From positions 2,976,001-3,040,000 of the forward strand of contig CAVZII010000005.1 of assembly GCA_963775275.1 (NCBI GenBank): a DNA stretch of 64,000 bases, in the 5' to 3' direction. The position numbers and the translations under genes were made by a program. Numbering within the stretch: position 1 is the stretch's first letter; the number at the start of each line of letters is the position of its first letter. The stretch is from JANWHQ01 sp963775275. Lineage in GTDB: Bacteria; Pseudomonadota; Alphaproteobacteria; Caulobacterales; Caulobacteraceae. Below the pieces are notes generated by a model. That model ran no database searches and had not been told where the DNA came from. It worked only from the letters and a program-made list of their open reading frames with translations. Below, piece by piece: positions 18,133 through 27,374 of the stretch.

Positions 18133-19020
18133 ATGTCGGCGCAGCTTCAGCATACCCTGGCGGGACCCGCGATCTTCGCGGGGGTGGGCCTGCACACCGG
18201 CGCGCACGTGCGCGTGGCCATCCTGCCGGCGCCGGCCGGGTCGGGCGTGGTCTTCGTGCGCACCGATCTTGCGGGCGACAACCGCGTCCCCGCGCGCGCA
18301 GAGCGGGTGATCGCCGCGCGGCTGAACACCGAGATCGCCAATGCGGCGGGCGCGCGCGTGGCGACGATCGAGCACCTGATGGCGGCGCTGGCCGCCCTGA
18401 ACGTCGACAACGCCATCGTCGAGCTCGACGGCCCCGAGGTCCCGATCATGGACGGCTCGGCCGAGCCCTTCGTCCAGCTCATCGACCGGGCCGGGCGGCG
18501 CGCCCAGGACGCCGGGCGGAGCTTCATCGAGATCCTCGAGCCGGTGGAGGCGGCCGACGGCGACAAGCGCGCGACGCTGAGCCCGGCGACCGGCTTCGAG
18601 CTCGCCTTCGAGATCGCCTTCGATTCCCCCGTCATCGGCCGCCAGCGGTTCGACGGTCTCATGGACGAGGCGGCGTTCCGCGCTGAGCTCGCCGACGCGC
18701 GCACCTTCGGCTTCCTGCACGAGGTCGAGGCCCTGAGGGCCGCCGGCCTGGCGCTGGGCGGCTCGCTGGAGAACGCGGTGGTGGTGGACGGGGACCGCAT
18801 CCTCAATCCCGAGGGCCTTCGCCGGCCCGACGAGTTCGTCCGGCACAAGGCGCTGGACGCGCTGGGCGACCTCTATGTGCTGGGCTCCCCGATCATCGGC
18901 CGGTTCGAGGGGATCTACGCCGGCCACGCCCTGAACAACGCCCTGGTGCGCGCGTTGCTGGCCCGGCCAGACGCCTGGCGCCTGCGCAGCCTGGAGCCGG
19001 ACCTGGCCCGGGCGGGGTGA
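18133..19020 (+). CDS. lpxC: UDP-3-O-acyl-N-acetylglucosamine deacetylase
   Basis: Zinc hydrolase that makes the committed step of lipid A synthesis, in the cytoplasm. The 295-residue protein starts MSAQLQHTLAGPAIFAGVGLHTG, the typical opening. Zinc ligands are seen in ATIEHLMAAL (His near residue 79) and RHKALDALGDLYVLG (His and Asp near 236-240). The downstream ATG at 18133 matches relatives better than TTG 18127. In Caulobacter lpxC follows ftsZ closely; here about 10 kb of accessory genes separate them. Confidence 0.95.
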   Translation: MSAQLQHTLAGPAIFAGVGLHTGAHVRVAILPAPAGSGVVFVRTDLAGDNRVPARAERVIAARLNTEIANAAGARVATIEHLMAALAALNVDNAIVELDGPEVPIMDGSAEPFVQLIDRAGRRAQDAGRSFIEILEPVEAADGDKRATLSPATGFELAFEIAFDSPVIGRQRFDGLMDEAAFRAELADARTFGFLHEVEALRAAGLALGGSLENAVVVDGDRILNPEGLRRPDEFVRHKALDALGDLYVLGSPIIGRFEGIYAGHALNNALVRALLARPDAWRLRSLEPDLARAG

Positions 19021-19029
19021 ACGGCTCTC

Positions 19030-19050
19030 GTCCTCTCCCAATGGGAGAAG
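19030..19050. repeat. Solo half of a class 1 repeat
   Basis: CCTCTCCCAATGGGAGAAGG repeats the first hairpin of class 1 without the second. It lies just after the lpxC stop, where it could act as a terminator or RNA-stabilising stem. Confidence 0.45.
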
Positions 19051-19144
19051 GCGGCGACGTTCCATCCATTTTGCCGGGGGCGGCGGCTGGTGTAAGGAGG
19101 GCGCGGCGCGATGCGCCGCCGCGGGGGCGGGCAGAACCTGAGGG

Positions 19145-19996
19145 ATGCCGGTGATTTCCAAGTTCGCTTCGCGTGCGCCCGTCCTGATCGCGATCCTCGC
19201 CGCCGCCGTCTCGGTCTCGGGCTGCTCGACCCTGATGAAGAAGCGGCACAAGACCGACCTCTCCTATGTGGAGCGGCCGGTGGACCTGCTCTACGCGGCC
19301 GGCGCCGACAGGCTGGACCGCAGGCAATGGGCCCAGGCCGTCGACTATTTCCGCGAGGTCGAGCGCCAGCACCCCTATTCGGAGTGGTCCAGGCGCGCGA
19401 TCCTGATGACCGCCTACGCCCACTACCAGGACGACCAGTACGCGGACGCCATCGGCGACGCGGACCGGTTCATCCAGCTCTACCCGGGCAACTCCTCGGC
19501 CGCCTACGCCTACTATCTGAAGGCGGTCTGCTACTTCGAGCAGATCATGGACGTGGGCCGCGACCAGGCCGCGACCGAACAGGCGCTGAAGGCCCTGACC
19601 GAGGTGGTGCGCCGCTTCCCGAGGTCCGAGTACGCGTCCGACGCGCGGCTCAAGATGGACATGGTCAGGGACCAGCTGGCCGGCAAGGAGATGACCATCG
19701 GGCGCTTCTACGAGAAGCAGGGCGACCCGGTGGCGGCGATGGGCCGGTTCAGGAGCGTGATCGACCGCTACCAGACCACCTCGCACACGCCCGAGGCGCT
19801 CTACCGGCTGGTCGAGCTCGACCTGACGCTCGGTCTGATGGACGAGGCCAAGCGCAACGCCGCGGTGCTGGGCGCCAACTTCCCCGGCAGCCGCTGGTAC
19901 CAGGACGCCTACAAGCTGATGACCGCCAGGGGCCTGCCGAGCGCCCAGCCGCCCAAGGCCGGCAAGAGCCTGCCCGACAAGTTCGGCATCGGGTGA
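19145..19996 (+). CDS. bamD: Outer membrane assembly lipoprotein BamD
   Basis: Lipoprotein of the BAM complex that inserts beta-barrel proteins into the outer membrane. The 283-residue protein has a signal peptide ending in the lipobox VSGC (Cys near residue 27), followed by TPR-like helical repeats. ERPVDLLYAAGADRLDRRQW and QHPYSEWSRRAIL are typical BamD blocks, as is FIQLYPGNSSAAYAYYLKA. ATG 19145 places the signal peptide correctly. Position between lpxC and recN matches Caulobacter (older name ComL). A class 1 repeat follows the stop codon directly. Confidence 0.94.
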   Translation: MPVISKFASRAPVLIAILAAAVSVSGCSTLMKKRHKTDLSYVERPVDLLYAAGADRLDRRQWAQAVDYFREVERQHPYSEWSRRAILMTAYAHYQDDQYADAIGDADRFIQLYPGNSSAAYAYYLKAVCYFEQIMDVGRDQAATEQALKALTEVVRRFPRSEYASDARLKMDMVRDQLAGKEMTIGRFYEKQGDPVAAMGRFRSVIDRYQTTSHTPEALYRLVELDLTLGLMDEAKRNAAVLGANFPGSRWYQDAYKLMTARGLPSAQPPKAGKSLPDKFGIG

Positions 19997-20416
19997 GCGC
20001 CCTTCTCCCATAAGGAGAAGGAGGGGCCCGCGCGAAGCGTGGGAGGATGAGGGCTTGCGGCTCCGCCTGGAGCGTCGCGGCGGCGGCAGGGCGGTTCTTC
20101 ACCACAAGGATGCCAAATGCGCTCAAGCGTAGGCGCCACGTCGGCTCCTTCCCCCTGGAAGGGGGAAGGTCGGGATGGGGGTGGTGACGGCTCGGGCCTG
20201 GGCGCAGAGGGGAAGCTCGCTCGGCGTCCTTGCGGTGCATGCAGCGACGCGGATGCGGCGGCGCCCCCTCCCTCCTCCAGGGGGAGGGAAAGGTCGTGGC
20301 GCCTTCGTGACCTCCGTGTCCTTGGCGACCTTGGTGGTTGAAAGCGGCGCCGCCGCCCCCATCCCCCGCTTCGCGGGGACTTCCCCCAGGGGGGGAAGAT
20401 CGGCCATCTTCCGCCC
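19997..20416. repeat. Repeat-rich intergenic region: one class 1 and three class 2 elements
   Basis: The 420-bp gap between bamD and recN contains four structured repeats and no gene. A class 1 copy is at 20000-20053, with second arms CGCGC and GCGTG. Class 2 elements are at 20147-20185 (CCTTCCCCC-tggaa-GGGGGAAGG then GGGATGGGGGTGG), about 20264-20288 (partial), and 20355-20398 in reverse, with an added CCCCGC-GCGGGG hairpin. Confidence 0.6.
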
Positions 20417-22120
20417 ATGCTGATCGGGCTGGGAATCCGCGACGTCGTGCTGATCGAGGCGCTGGACCTGGCGGTCGGCCCGGGCCTCACGGCCCTGACC
20501 GGCGAGACCGGCGGGGGCAAGTCGATCATCCTGGACGCGCTGGGGCTGGCCACGGGCGCGCGGGCCGACGCGGGGCTGGTGCGCCAGGGCCGGCCCCAGG
20601 CCTCGGCCTCGGCGATCTTCGCGCTGGGCGAAGGCCATCCCGCCCTGGCGTACCTGGAGGACAAGGGCCTGGCCTTCGCGCCGGACGAGGACCTGGTGCT
20701 GCGCCGGGTGCTGTCGGCGGACGGCCGCTCGCGCGCCTTCGTCAACGACCAGGCCACCAGCGTGGCGGTGCTGCGCGAGCTCGGCGGGATGCTGATCGAG
20801 GTGCACGGCCAGCACGAGACCGTGGGGCTGCTCGACGCGCGCACCCACCGGCCGCTGCTGGACGCCTACGGCGCGCTGCAGGCGAGGGCGGCCGGGTGCG
20901 GCGCGGCCTGGCGGCGCCGGCGCGAGGCGGAGGCGCGGCTGGCCGAGCTGAGCGCAGCGGCCTCGCGCGCGACGGCCGAGATCGAGGAACTGACGGCGCG
21001 CCTCGCCGAGCTCGATCGGCTGGACCCAAGGGCGGGCGAGGAGGCGCAGCTTGCCGAGGAGCGCGCCCTCCTGGGCGCCGCCGAAAAGGCCCTGGCCGAC
21101 ATCGACGCCGCGCGCGCGGCGCTGGGCGGGGAGTCCCTGTCGGGGCGGCTCGGTCAGGCGCTGCGGGCGCTGGAGCGCGCGCGCGAGCGCACGGTGCAGG
21201 CCGGCGCCGGCGAGGCCAACCGCGCCGTCGTCCGGATCGGCGAGGCGGTCGAGGCGATCGAGCGGGCGCTGGTGGAGGCCGGCGAGGCGCTGGCCGCGAT
21301 CGATGCGGCGGCCGAGGCCTTCGACGTGGAGCCGGGCCGGCTGGAGAAGGCCGAGGAGCGGCTGTTCGACCTTCGCGCCATGGCGCGCAGGCTCGGCGTG
21401 GAGGTCGAGGCCCTGCCGGCCGAGCGCGCGCGGCTGGCCGAGGCGCTGCGGGGCGTGGAGTTGGCGGGCGAGACGCTGGCGGCGGCGAAGAGCGAGGCGG
21501 CGGCGGCGAGGACCGCCTACCTCGAGACGGCCGCGGCCCTGTCGCAGGCGCGCCGCGAGGCGGGCGCGCGGCTGGCGAAGGCGGTGGAGGCCGAGCTCGG
21601 GCCGCTGAAGCTGGAGAAGGCGCGCCTGCGGGTGGCGGTCGAGCCCCTGGACGAGGCCCAGGCCGGACCGGCCGGGATGGACCGGGTGGAGCTGCAGGTG
21701 ACGACCAATCCCGGCCAGCCGTTCGGGGGCCTGGGCGACATCGCCTCGGGCGGGGAGCTGGCCAGGTTCGCCCTGGCGCTGAAGGCGTCGCTGGCCGGCA
21801 AGGGCGGCGGGCCGGCGCCGGTGATGATCTTCGACGAGGTGGACCAGGGCGTGGGAGGGGCGGTGGCGGACGCCGTGGGAGTCCGGCTCAAGCGGCTGGC
21901 CGCGACGGCCCAGGTGCTGGTGGTGACCCACAGCCCCCAGATCGCCGCGCGCTCGGAGGCGCACTGGCGGGTGAGCAAGCGCGGCGACGGCGAGGCCGTG
22001 CGCACCGAGGTCGAGACGCTGGACGGGCCCGCGCGGGAGGAGGAGATCGCCCGCATGCTGGCCGGCGCCGAGGTCACCGACGCGGCCCGCGCCGCCGCCA
22101 GGGCGCTGATGGATGCGTAG
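20417..22120 (+). CDS. recN: DNA repair protein RecN
   Basis: SMC-like ATPase for double-strand break repair, working with RecA. The 567-residue protein opens MLIGLGIRDVVLIEALDLAV and has Walker A GETGGGKSI near residue 30 (the usual third Ala is Gly). VHGQHE marks the Q-loop region. A long Ala/Glu/Arg-rich coiled coil fills the middle. The C-terminal half has the signature region GDIASGGELARFALALK, Walker B MIFDEVDQGVGG and the H-loop VTHSPQIAA. ATG 20417 is the first plausible start. It is followed by an inverted pair of class 1 repeats and then ligA. Confidence 0.94.
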   Translation: MLIGLGIRDVVLIEALDLAVGPGLTALTGETGGGKSIILDALGLATGARADAGLVRQGRPQASASAIFALGEGHPALAYLEDKGLAFAPDEDLVLRRVLSADGRSRAFVNDQATSVAVLRELGGMLIEVHGQHETVGLLDARTHRPLLDAYGALQARAAGCGAAWRRRREAEARLAELSAAASRATAEIEELTARLAELDRLDPRAGEEAQLAEERALLGAAEKALADIDAARAALGGESLSGRLGQALRALERARERTVQAGAGEANRAVVRIGEAVEAIERALVEAGEALAAIDAAAEAFDVEPGRLEKAEERLFDLRAMARRLGVEVEALPAERARLAEALRGVELAGETLAAAKSEAAAARTAYLETAAALSQARREAGARLAKAVEAELGPLKLEKARLRVAVEPLDEAQAGPAGMDRVELQVTTNPGQPFGGLGDIASGGELARFALALKASLAGKGGGPAPVMIFDEVDQGVGGAVADAVGVRLKRLAATAQVLVVTHSPQIAARSEAHWRVSKRGDGEAVRTEVETLDGPAREEEIARMLAGAEVTDAARAAARALMDA

Positions 22121-22122
22121 TT

Positions 22123-22258
22123 TCCTCTCCCAGAGGGAGAGGAGGGGACCCGTTGCGGAGCAACGGGGAGGTGAGGGGTTTCGACGGCGCCGTTCCTACC
22201 CCCTCATCTTCCCACGCCTTCGGCGCGGGCCCCTTCTTCTCCCCATGGGAGAAGAGAG
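22123..22258. repeat. Inverted pair of class 1 repeats between recN and ligA
   Basis: The forward copy (22123-22180) has CTCTCCC-aga-GGGAGAG and CCCGTTGC-gga-GCAACGGG. The reverse copy (22200-22258) has changed arms (CACGCC, tcg, GCGCGG) but the same flanks. The second copy ends six bases before the ligA start codon. Confidence 0.7.
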
Positions 22259-22264
22259 GACCTC

Positions 22265-24368
22265 ATGACTCTCAAGCCCGTCTCCGAGCTGACCGAGGCC
22301 GAGGCCGCCGAGGAGCTGACGCGGCTGGCCGACGAGATCGCGGCCAACGACATCCGCTATTTCCGCGAGGATGCGCCGGTCGATCTCGGACGCGGACTAC
22401 GATGCGCTCAAGCGCCGCAACACCGAGATCGAGGCCCGCTTCCCGCATCTGGTCCGGGAGAACTCGCCCAGCCTGCGCATCGGCGCGCCGCTGACGGAGA
22501 AGTTCTCGGCGGTGGAGCACGGCGTCCCGATGCTGTCGCTGGACAACTGCTTCAGCGACGAGGAGGTGCGCGAGTTCGACGCCCGCGTCCGCCGGTTCCT
22601 GCGCCTGTCCGAAGAGCCGATCGCCTACACCGCCGAGCCCAAGATCGACGGCCTGTCGGCTTCGCTGCGCTACGAGAAGGGCGTGCTGGTCCGCGGCGCC
22701 ACGCGCGGCGACGGGCGCGTGGGCGAGGACGTGACGGAGAACCTGCGCACCCTCGAGGAGATCCCCCAAAGGCTGCAGGGCGCCGGTTGGCCCGACGTGA
22801 TCGAGGTCCGCGGCGAGGTCTATCTCGGCCATGCCGGGTTCGCGGCGCTGAACGCGGCGGCCGAGGCCGCCGGCGAGCGGACCTACGCCAACCCGAGGAA
22901 CGCGGCGGCCGGATCGTTGCGCCAGATCGACGCCGCCGTCACCGCCCGCCGGCCGCTGAGATTCTTCGCCTATGCCTGGGGCCTGGTCTCCGCGCCCTTC
23001 GCCCAGACCCAGTGGGAGGCGCTGCACAAGCTGGAGTCCTGGGGGTTCCAGATCACCGCCGACGCGCGGCGGGTGGAGGGCGCCGAAGGATTGCTGGAGG
23101 CCTATCGGGAGTTCGAGGCCAAGCGGCCGAACCTCGGCTTCGACATCGACGGGGTGGTCTACAAGGTCGACCGCCTGGACTGGCAGGGAAGGCTCGGCTT
23201 CGTCTCGCGCTCGCCGCGCTGGGCGATCGCGCACAAGTTCCCGGCCCAGCAGGCGCGCACCATCCTGGAGGACATCGAGATCCAGGTGGGCCGAACGGGC
23301 TCGCTGACGCCCGTGGCGCGGTTGAAGCCGGTGACCGTGGGCGGGGTGGTGGTCCAGAACGCGACCTTGCACAACGCCGACGAGATCGAGCGCCTGGACG
23401 CGCGCGTGGGCGACACGGTGATCCTGCAGCGGGCCGGCGACGTGATCCCGCAGATCCTGTCGGTGATCGGCGAGGCGCGGCCCAAGGGGACGAGGCCCTA
23501 CGTCTTCCCCGAGGTCTGCCCCTGCCCGCTGAGGACGCCGGTCACGCGCGAGACCACCGCCTCGGGGGCGCAGGGGGTGGTGCGCCGCTGCACCGGCGAG
23601 TTCGCCTGCCCGTTCCAGAGGATCGAGCACCTGAAGCACTTCTGCTCGCGCCGGGCCTTCGACATCGAGGGCCTGGGCGAGAAGCAGCTGCAGGCCTTCT
23701 TCGACGAAGGGCTGATCCGCGAGCCCGCCGACATCTTCCGGCTGGCGCGCAATGAGGAGAGGCTCGCCGAGCTGAGGGACCGGGGAGGCTATGGCGAGGT
23801 CTCGGTGCGCAACCTGAAGGCCGCCATCGAGGCGCGCCGGACGATCGGCCTGGACCGGTTCATCTATGGCCTGGGGATCCGCCACATCGGCGAGACCACG
23901 GCGATCACCCTGGCGCGCGGGTATGGCTCGGCCGAGGCGTTCCTGACGGCGATGGACCAGGTGGCCGATCGCGACGAAGCGGCGATGGCCGAGCTGGACG
24001 CCATGGACCAGATCGGCGAGGCGGTGATCGAGGCGGCGGCGGCCTACTTCGCCGAGGACCACAACCGGCGGATCGTGCAGAACCTGGTGGACCAGCTCCG
24101 GATCCAGGACGCCGAGCAGCCCCGCGCCGACACGGCCGTGGCCGGCAAGACCGTGGTGTTCACAGGCGCCCTGGAGCGGATGACCCGCGAGGAGGCCAAG
24201 GCCCAGGCCGAGGCCTTGGGCGCCAAGGTGGCCTCGTCGGTCTCGAAGAAGACGGACATCGTGGTCGCCGGCCCCGGGGCGGGGTCGAAGCTGAAGACCG
24301 CGGCGGAGCTGGGGATCCAGGTCCTGAGCGAGGAAGAGTGGCTGGCGCTTACGTCTCCTCTCCCATAG
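22265..24368 (+). CDS. ligA: NAD-dependent DNA ligase LigA (one-base frameshift in the sequence)
   Basis: Essential replicative ligase that seals nicks using NAD. From ATG 22265 the frame runs MTLKPVSELTEAEAAEEL to REDAPV, then breaks because of one extra base at about 22382. Removing it gives PVISDADYDALKRRN, the Ia domain, and continues to TAG 24368, about 700 residues in all. The adenylation domain has the catalytic lysine in AEPKIDGLSASL, followed by the OB fold, a Cys4 zinc site (CPCPL and CTGEFAC), helix-hairpin-helix repeats and a C-terminal BRCT domain (VVFTGALERMTREEAKAQ). The last codons and stop lie inside a class 1 repeat. The extra base is probably a sequence error. Confidence 0.93.
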
Positions 24369-24753
24369 GGAGAGGAAGGGGCCCGTTGCACAGCAACGGG
24401 AAGGTGAGGGGTCGAGGCTTCGCCGACTGAAGCTCGGCGGCGATGGCGTGCAAGACACCCTCCGGTTCACCCAGGACGTGGCGGTTCCAGAACCTCAGCA
24501 CACGGAACCCCGCATTCTCGATGACCTGGGTCCGGGCGGCGTCATAGGCCGCGGCCTCCGCGTGCTGGCCGCCGTCGAGCTCGATGACGAGCTTCGCCTC
24601 CAGGCAGGCGAAGTCGGCGAAGTATAGGCCGATGGGGACCTGCCTTCGGAATTTGAAGCCTTCCAGATGGCGGTTCCGGAGGCGGACCTCCGCGCGCGTC
24701 CGGTCACGGCGTAGTCGCCGCGCACGCTCGGTCCGGGACTCGATGTGAGACAT
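24349..24753 (-). CDS. DUF559 (Vsr-like, PD-(D/E)XK fold) nuclease-like protein enclosed by inverted repeats
   Basis: The 134-residue protein matches the DUF559 family: LRRDRTRAEVRLRNRH, then FKFRRQVPIGLYFADFACLEAKLVIELDGGQH, then VIENAGFRVLRFWNRHV. The D-x17-E-x-K-like core (FADFACLEAKLVIELDGGQH) and VLRFWN correspond to the active-site strand of Vsr-type endonucleases. The ATG at 24753 is four bases from a reverse class 1 repeat (24758-24830). The C-terminal residues (LTFPLLCNGPLPLPMGEE) are encoded by the forward copy at 24355-24411, and the stop lies within the 3' end of ligA. The gene and its two repeats form one compact unit of about 475 bp. Its natural role is unknown; involvement in spreading the repeat is an inference. 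Confidence 0.85.
   Translation of the reverse strand: MSHIESRTERARRLRRDRTRAEVRLRNRHLEGFKFRRQVPIGLYFADFACLEAKLVIELDGGQHAEAAAYDAARTQVIENAGFRVLRFWNRHVLGEPEGVLHAIAAELQSAKPRPLTFPLLCNGPLPLPMGEET
24355..24411 (+). repeat. Class 1 repeat, left end of the DUF559 unit
   Basis: CTCTCCC-ata-GGGAGAG plus CCCGTTGC-aca-GCAACGGG and AAGGTGAGGGG. It supplies the ligA stop codon on one strand and the DUF559 C-terminus on the other. Confidence 0.75.
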
Positions 24754-24757
24754 CGAA

Positions 24758-24830
24758 ACCCCTCACCTTCCCATTCGGCTGGAGCCGAATGGGCCCCTTC
24801 CTCTCCCTAGGGGAGAGGAGAACATAGCAC
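24758..24830 (-). repeat. Class 1 repeat, right end of the DUF559 unit
   Basis: A reverse copy with the longest second hairpin of the family: CCCATTCGGC-tgga-GCCGAATGGG. Its first hairpin is CTCTCCC-tag-GGGAGAG. It lies directly upstream of the DUF559 start codon and probably contains its promoter or leader. Confidence 0.75.
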
Positions 24831-24857
24831 GAACTTCTGGGCAATCCTGGAGATCCG

Positions 24858-25226
24858 CTACCCGTCCCCGTCCAGCTCGTAGACGTCGACGATGTTGGGG
24901 TAGAAGGCGACGCGGCCCTTGACGGCGGCGACGGCGGGGTAGGGGGCCTCGTAGCCCCAGGCGGCGTTCTCGGCGAGGCGTCCGTCCATGTAGATCGACC
25001 AGTAGCTGGCGTCGCCCTTGTAGGGGCAATAGGTCGTGTGGTCGGTCTTGGCCAGGTAGCCCATCTCGACGTCGTCCGTGGGGAAGTAGCAGACCGGCTT
25101 GTAGCCGGCCTCGCGCAGGATCAACGCGTCGCCGGTGTCGGCGATGAGGTGGCCGTCGAAGGTCGCGCGCATCCGCGCCCGGCTGGGCTCCAGCGTGATG
25201 GGGTGATCAGGGCCCGGAAGCTTCAT
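24858..25226 (-). CDS. DUF427-domain protein
   Basis: The 122-residue protein is a full-length single DUF427 domain, a small beta barrel with unknown biochemical role. Typical blocks are RATFDGHLIADT near the start, CYFPTDDVEM, and YCPYKGDASYWSI, the family hallmark. ATG 25226 has GGAGGA nine bases before it, and a TTG 25241 extension is less likely. No partner gene is evident; it is divergent from the peptide transporter gene with about 180 bp between them. Confidence 0.85.
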   Translation of the reverse strand: MKLPGPDHPITLEPSRARMRATFDGHLIADTGDALILREAGYKPVCYFPTDDVEMGYLAKTDHTTYCPYKGDASYWSIYMDGRLAENAAWGYEAPYPAVAAVKGRVAFYPNIVDVYELDGDG

Positions 25227-25403
25227 GACGGCGTCCTCCAATTCCTCGCCTCCTCAACGCCCGGCGACGCCGTCCGGGCCCGCGCCCGGCGGGCCGTTCT
25301 GCGGCAGGGCCTTGCTTGTGAAAGGCGTCCTCGCGTGGTCATCTGCCCTTGAATAACCATATCGCGGCGAACCTTTCGCGTCGCCACGCCGCTCGAGGCC
25401 CGC

Positions 25404-27353
25404 ATGAACAATATCGTCATCCTGCTCGGCCTGGTCATCATGATCGTGACCGGCATCCCGGTGATGACGCAGCTGGTCCGCCAGCACCCCCGCGGCCTGT
25501 TCGTCCTGTTCTTCGCCGAGATGTGGGAGCGGTTCTCCTACTACGGCATGCGGGGCCTGCTGGTCTTCTACCTGACCCAGCACTTCCTGTTCTCCGACGC
25601 CTTCTCCAACACGCAGTACGGCTCCTACACCTCGCTGGTCTATCTGCTGCCGCTGGTGGGCGGGGTGCTGGCCGACCGGTACCTGGGCACGCGCAAGGCG
25701 ATCCTGTTCGGGGCGGTGCTGCTGACCATCGGCCAGCTGGCCATGGCGGTGACGCCGGCCCCGGCGACCCAGACCCTGACCTTCAAGGGGCATGAGTACG
25801 CGGTCCAGACCAAGGGCCGCGTGGCCGAGCGCCAGGCGCGCCTGATGGTCGACGGCAAGCCCTACGAGTTCGGCTCGGCCCGGGACGGCGGGCTCGAGAT
25901 CAAGGCGCTGCCGGCGGGCGCCTCGCTCCCGGCGGAGCTGCCCAAGGGCTCCTTCCAGATCAGCGCCAAGCGCAGCGCCGCCGGCGTGAACCTGTTCTAC
26001 TTCGCCCTGTCGATGATCATCATGGGCGTGGGCTTCCTGAAGCCGAACATCTCCACCATCGTCGGCCAGCTCTATCCGCAGGGCGACCCGCGCCGCGACG
26101 CCGGCTTCACCCTCTACTACTACGGCATCAACCTCGGCGCCTTCTGGGCGGCGGTGCTGTGCGGCTATCTCGGCCAGAACGTCGGCTGGTGGGCGGGCTT
26201 CGGCCTGGCGGGCCTGGGCATGGCGGCCGGCTGGCTCGTCTTCATGTTCGGCAAGCCGCTGCTGGAAGGCCACGGCGAGCCGCCCGATCCGGCGCTGCTG
26301 AAGGCGCCCTTCGTCGGCCCGATCAGCCGGGAATGGACCATCTACATCCTGGGGACCGTCTCGGCGGGCGCCATCTTCTTCCTGGTGCAGCGCTCCAGCT
26401 GGGTCGGCTGGGGGCTCTATGCGTCCATCGCCGCCTCGCTCGCCTTCATCATCTGGTTCGTCGCCGTCAAGTGCGACAAGGTCCAGCGCGAGCGCATGCT
26501 CCTGGCCCTGGTGCTGATCTTCGGGGCGGTGGTGTTCTTCACCCTGTTCGAGCAGGCGGGCACCTCGCTCAACCTGTTCGCCGACCGCAACGTGGACCTG
26601 GCGATCACCCACGCGCCGCAGGTCGTCAGCCTGTTCGGCCAGAAGGTGATCTTCGCCAGCCGCGACCAGCTCGCCCTGGTCCCGACCGTGCAGGGCCTGT
26701 GGATCGACACCGGCGTCACCGCGCCGCAGACCCAGTCGTTCAACGCCGGCTTCATCCTGATCTTCGCCCCGGTCTTCGCCGCGATCTGGGCGTTCCTGGG
26801 CCGGCGCAAGCTCGATCCCAACCCGATGCTGAAGTTCGGCTTCGGCCTGGTGCAGGTGGGCCTGGGCTTCATGGTGGTGGTGCTGGGCGCCAGGTTCGCC
26901 GACTCGAACTTCCGCGAGCCCATGGTGCTGCTGGGGCTGCTCTACCTGCTGCACACCACCGGGGAGCTGTGCCTGTCGCCGGTCGGCCTGTCGGAGATCA
27001 CCAAGCTGTCGGTGGCCTCGGTGGTCTCGTTCATGATGGCGGTGTGGTTCCTGTCGAGCTCGATCGCCCAGTTCGTCGGCGGCAAGATCGCCGCCCTGAC
27101 CGGCGCGGAGACCGTCGGGGGCCAGGTGCTGGACCCGGCCGGCGCCCTGCACACCTCGGTCTACTGGTTCGCGCGCATCGGCTGGGCGGGGATCGGGGCG
27201 GGGGCTCTGTTCATCGTGCTGAGCCCCTTCCTCAAGCACTGGGCGCACGGGATCAACGAGCCGGTCTCGCACGTCGCCCCCGAGCCGATCGCCCCGACGG
27301 TCGACGGCGAGCGCCAGGACGTCAGCCCCTCGGCGATCAGGGGCGAAAGCTGA
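25404..27353 (+). CDS. POT/PTR2-family proton-coupled peptide transporter
   Basis: Inner-membrane di- and tripeptide/proton symporter of the major facilitator superfamily. FAEMWERFSYYGMRGLLVFYL is the family ExxERFxYYG motif on helix 1, and FTLFEQAGTSLNLFADRN is the conserved FxxFEQ block of helix 7. The 649-residue length exceeds the usual 450-500. An insert of about 70 residues follows helix 4 (from PAPATQTLTFKG to KGSFQISAKR) and is predicted to be periplasmic and beta-rich. Another extension lies between helices 7 and 8. About 12-14 membrane helices are visible. ATG 25404 gives the expected hydrophobic start. Confidence 0.9.
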   Translation: MNNIVILLGLVIMIVTGIPVMTQLVRQHPRGLFVLFFAEMWERFSYYGMRGLLVFYLTQHFLFSDAFSNTQYGSYTSLVYLLPLVGGVLADRYLGTRKAILFGAVLLTIGQLAMAVTPAPATQTLTFKGHEYAVQTKGRVAERQARLMVDGKPYEFGSARDGGLEIKALPAGASLPAELPKGSFQISAKRSAAGVNLFYFALSMIIMGVGFLKPNISTIVGQLYPQGDPRRDAGFTLYYYGINLGAFWAAVLCGYLGQNVGWWAGFGLAGLGMAAGWLVFMFGKPLLEGHGEPPDPALLKAPFVGPISREWTIYILGTVSAGAIFFLVQRSSWVGWGLYASIAASLAFIIWFVAVKCDKVQRERMLLALVLIFGAVVFFTLFEQAGTSLNLFADRNVDLAITHAPQVVSLFGQKVIFASRDQLALVPTVQGLWIDTGVTAPQTQSFNAGFILIFAPVFAAIWAFLGRRKLDPNPMLKFGFGLVQVGLGFMVVVLGARFADSNFREPMVLLGLLYLLHTTGELCLSPVGLSEITKLSVASVVSFMMAVWFLSSSIAQFVGGKIAALTGAETVGGQVLDPAGALHTSVYWFARIGWAGIGAGALFIVLSPFLKHWAHGINEPVSHVAPEPIAPTVDGERQDVSPSAIRGES

Positions 27354-27374
27354 GGCGCAGAGGGCCGCCCGTCC

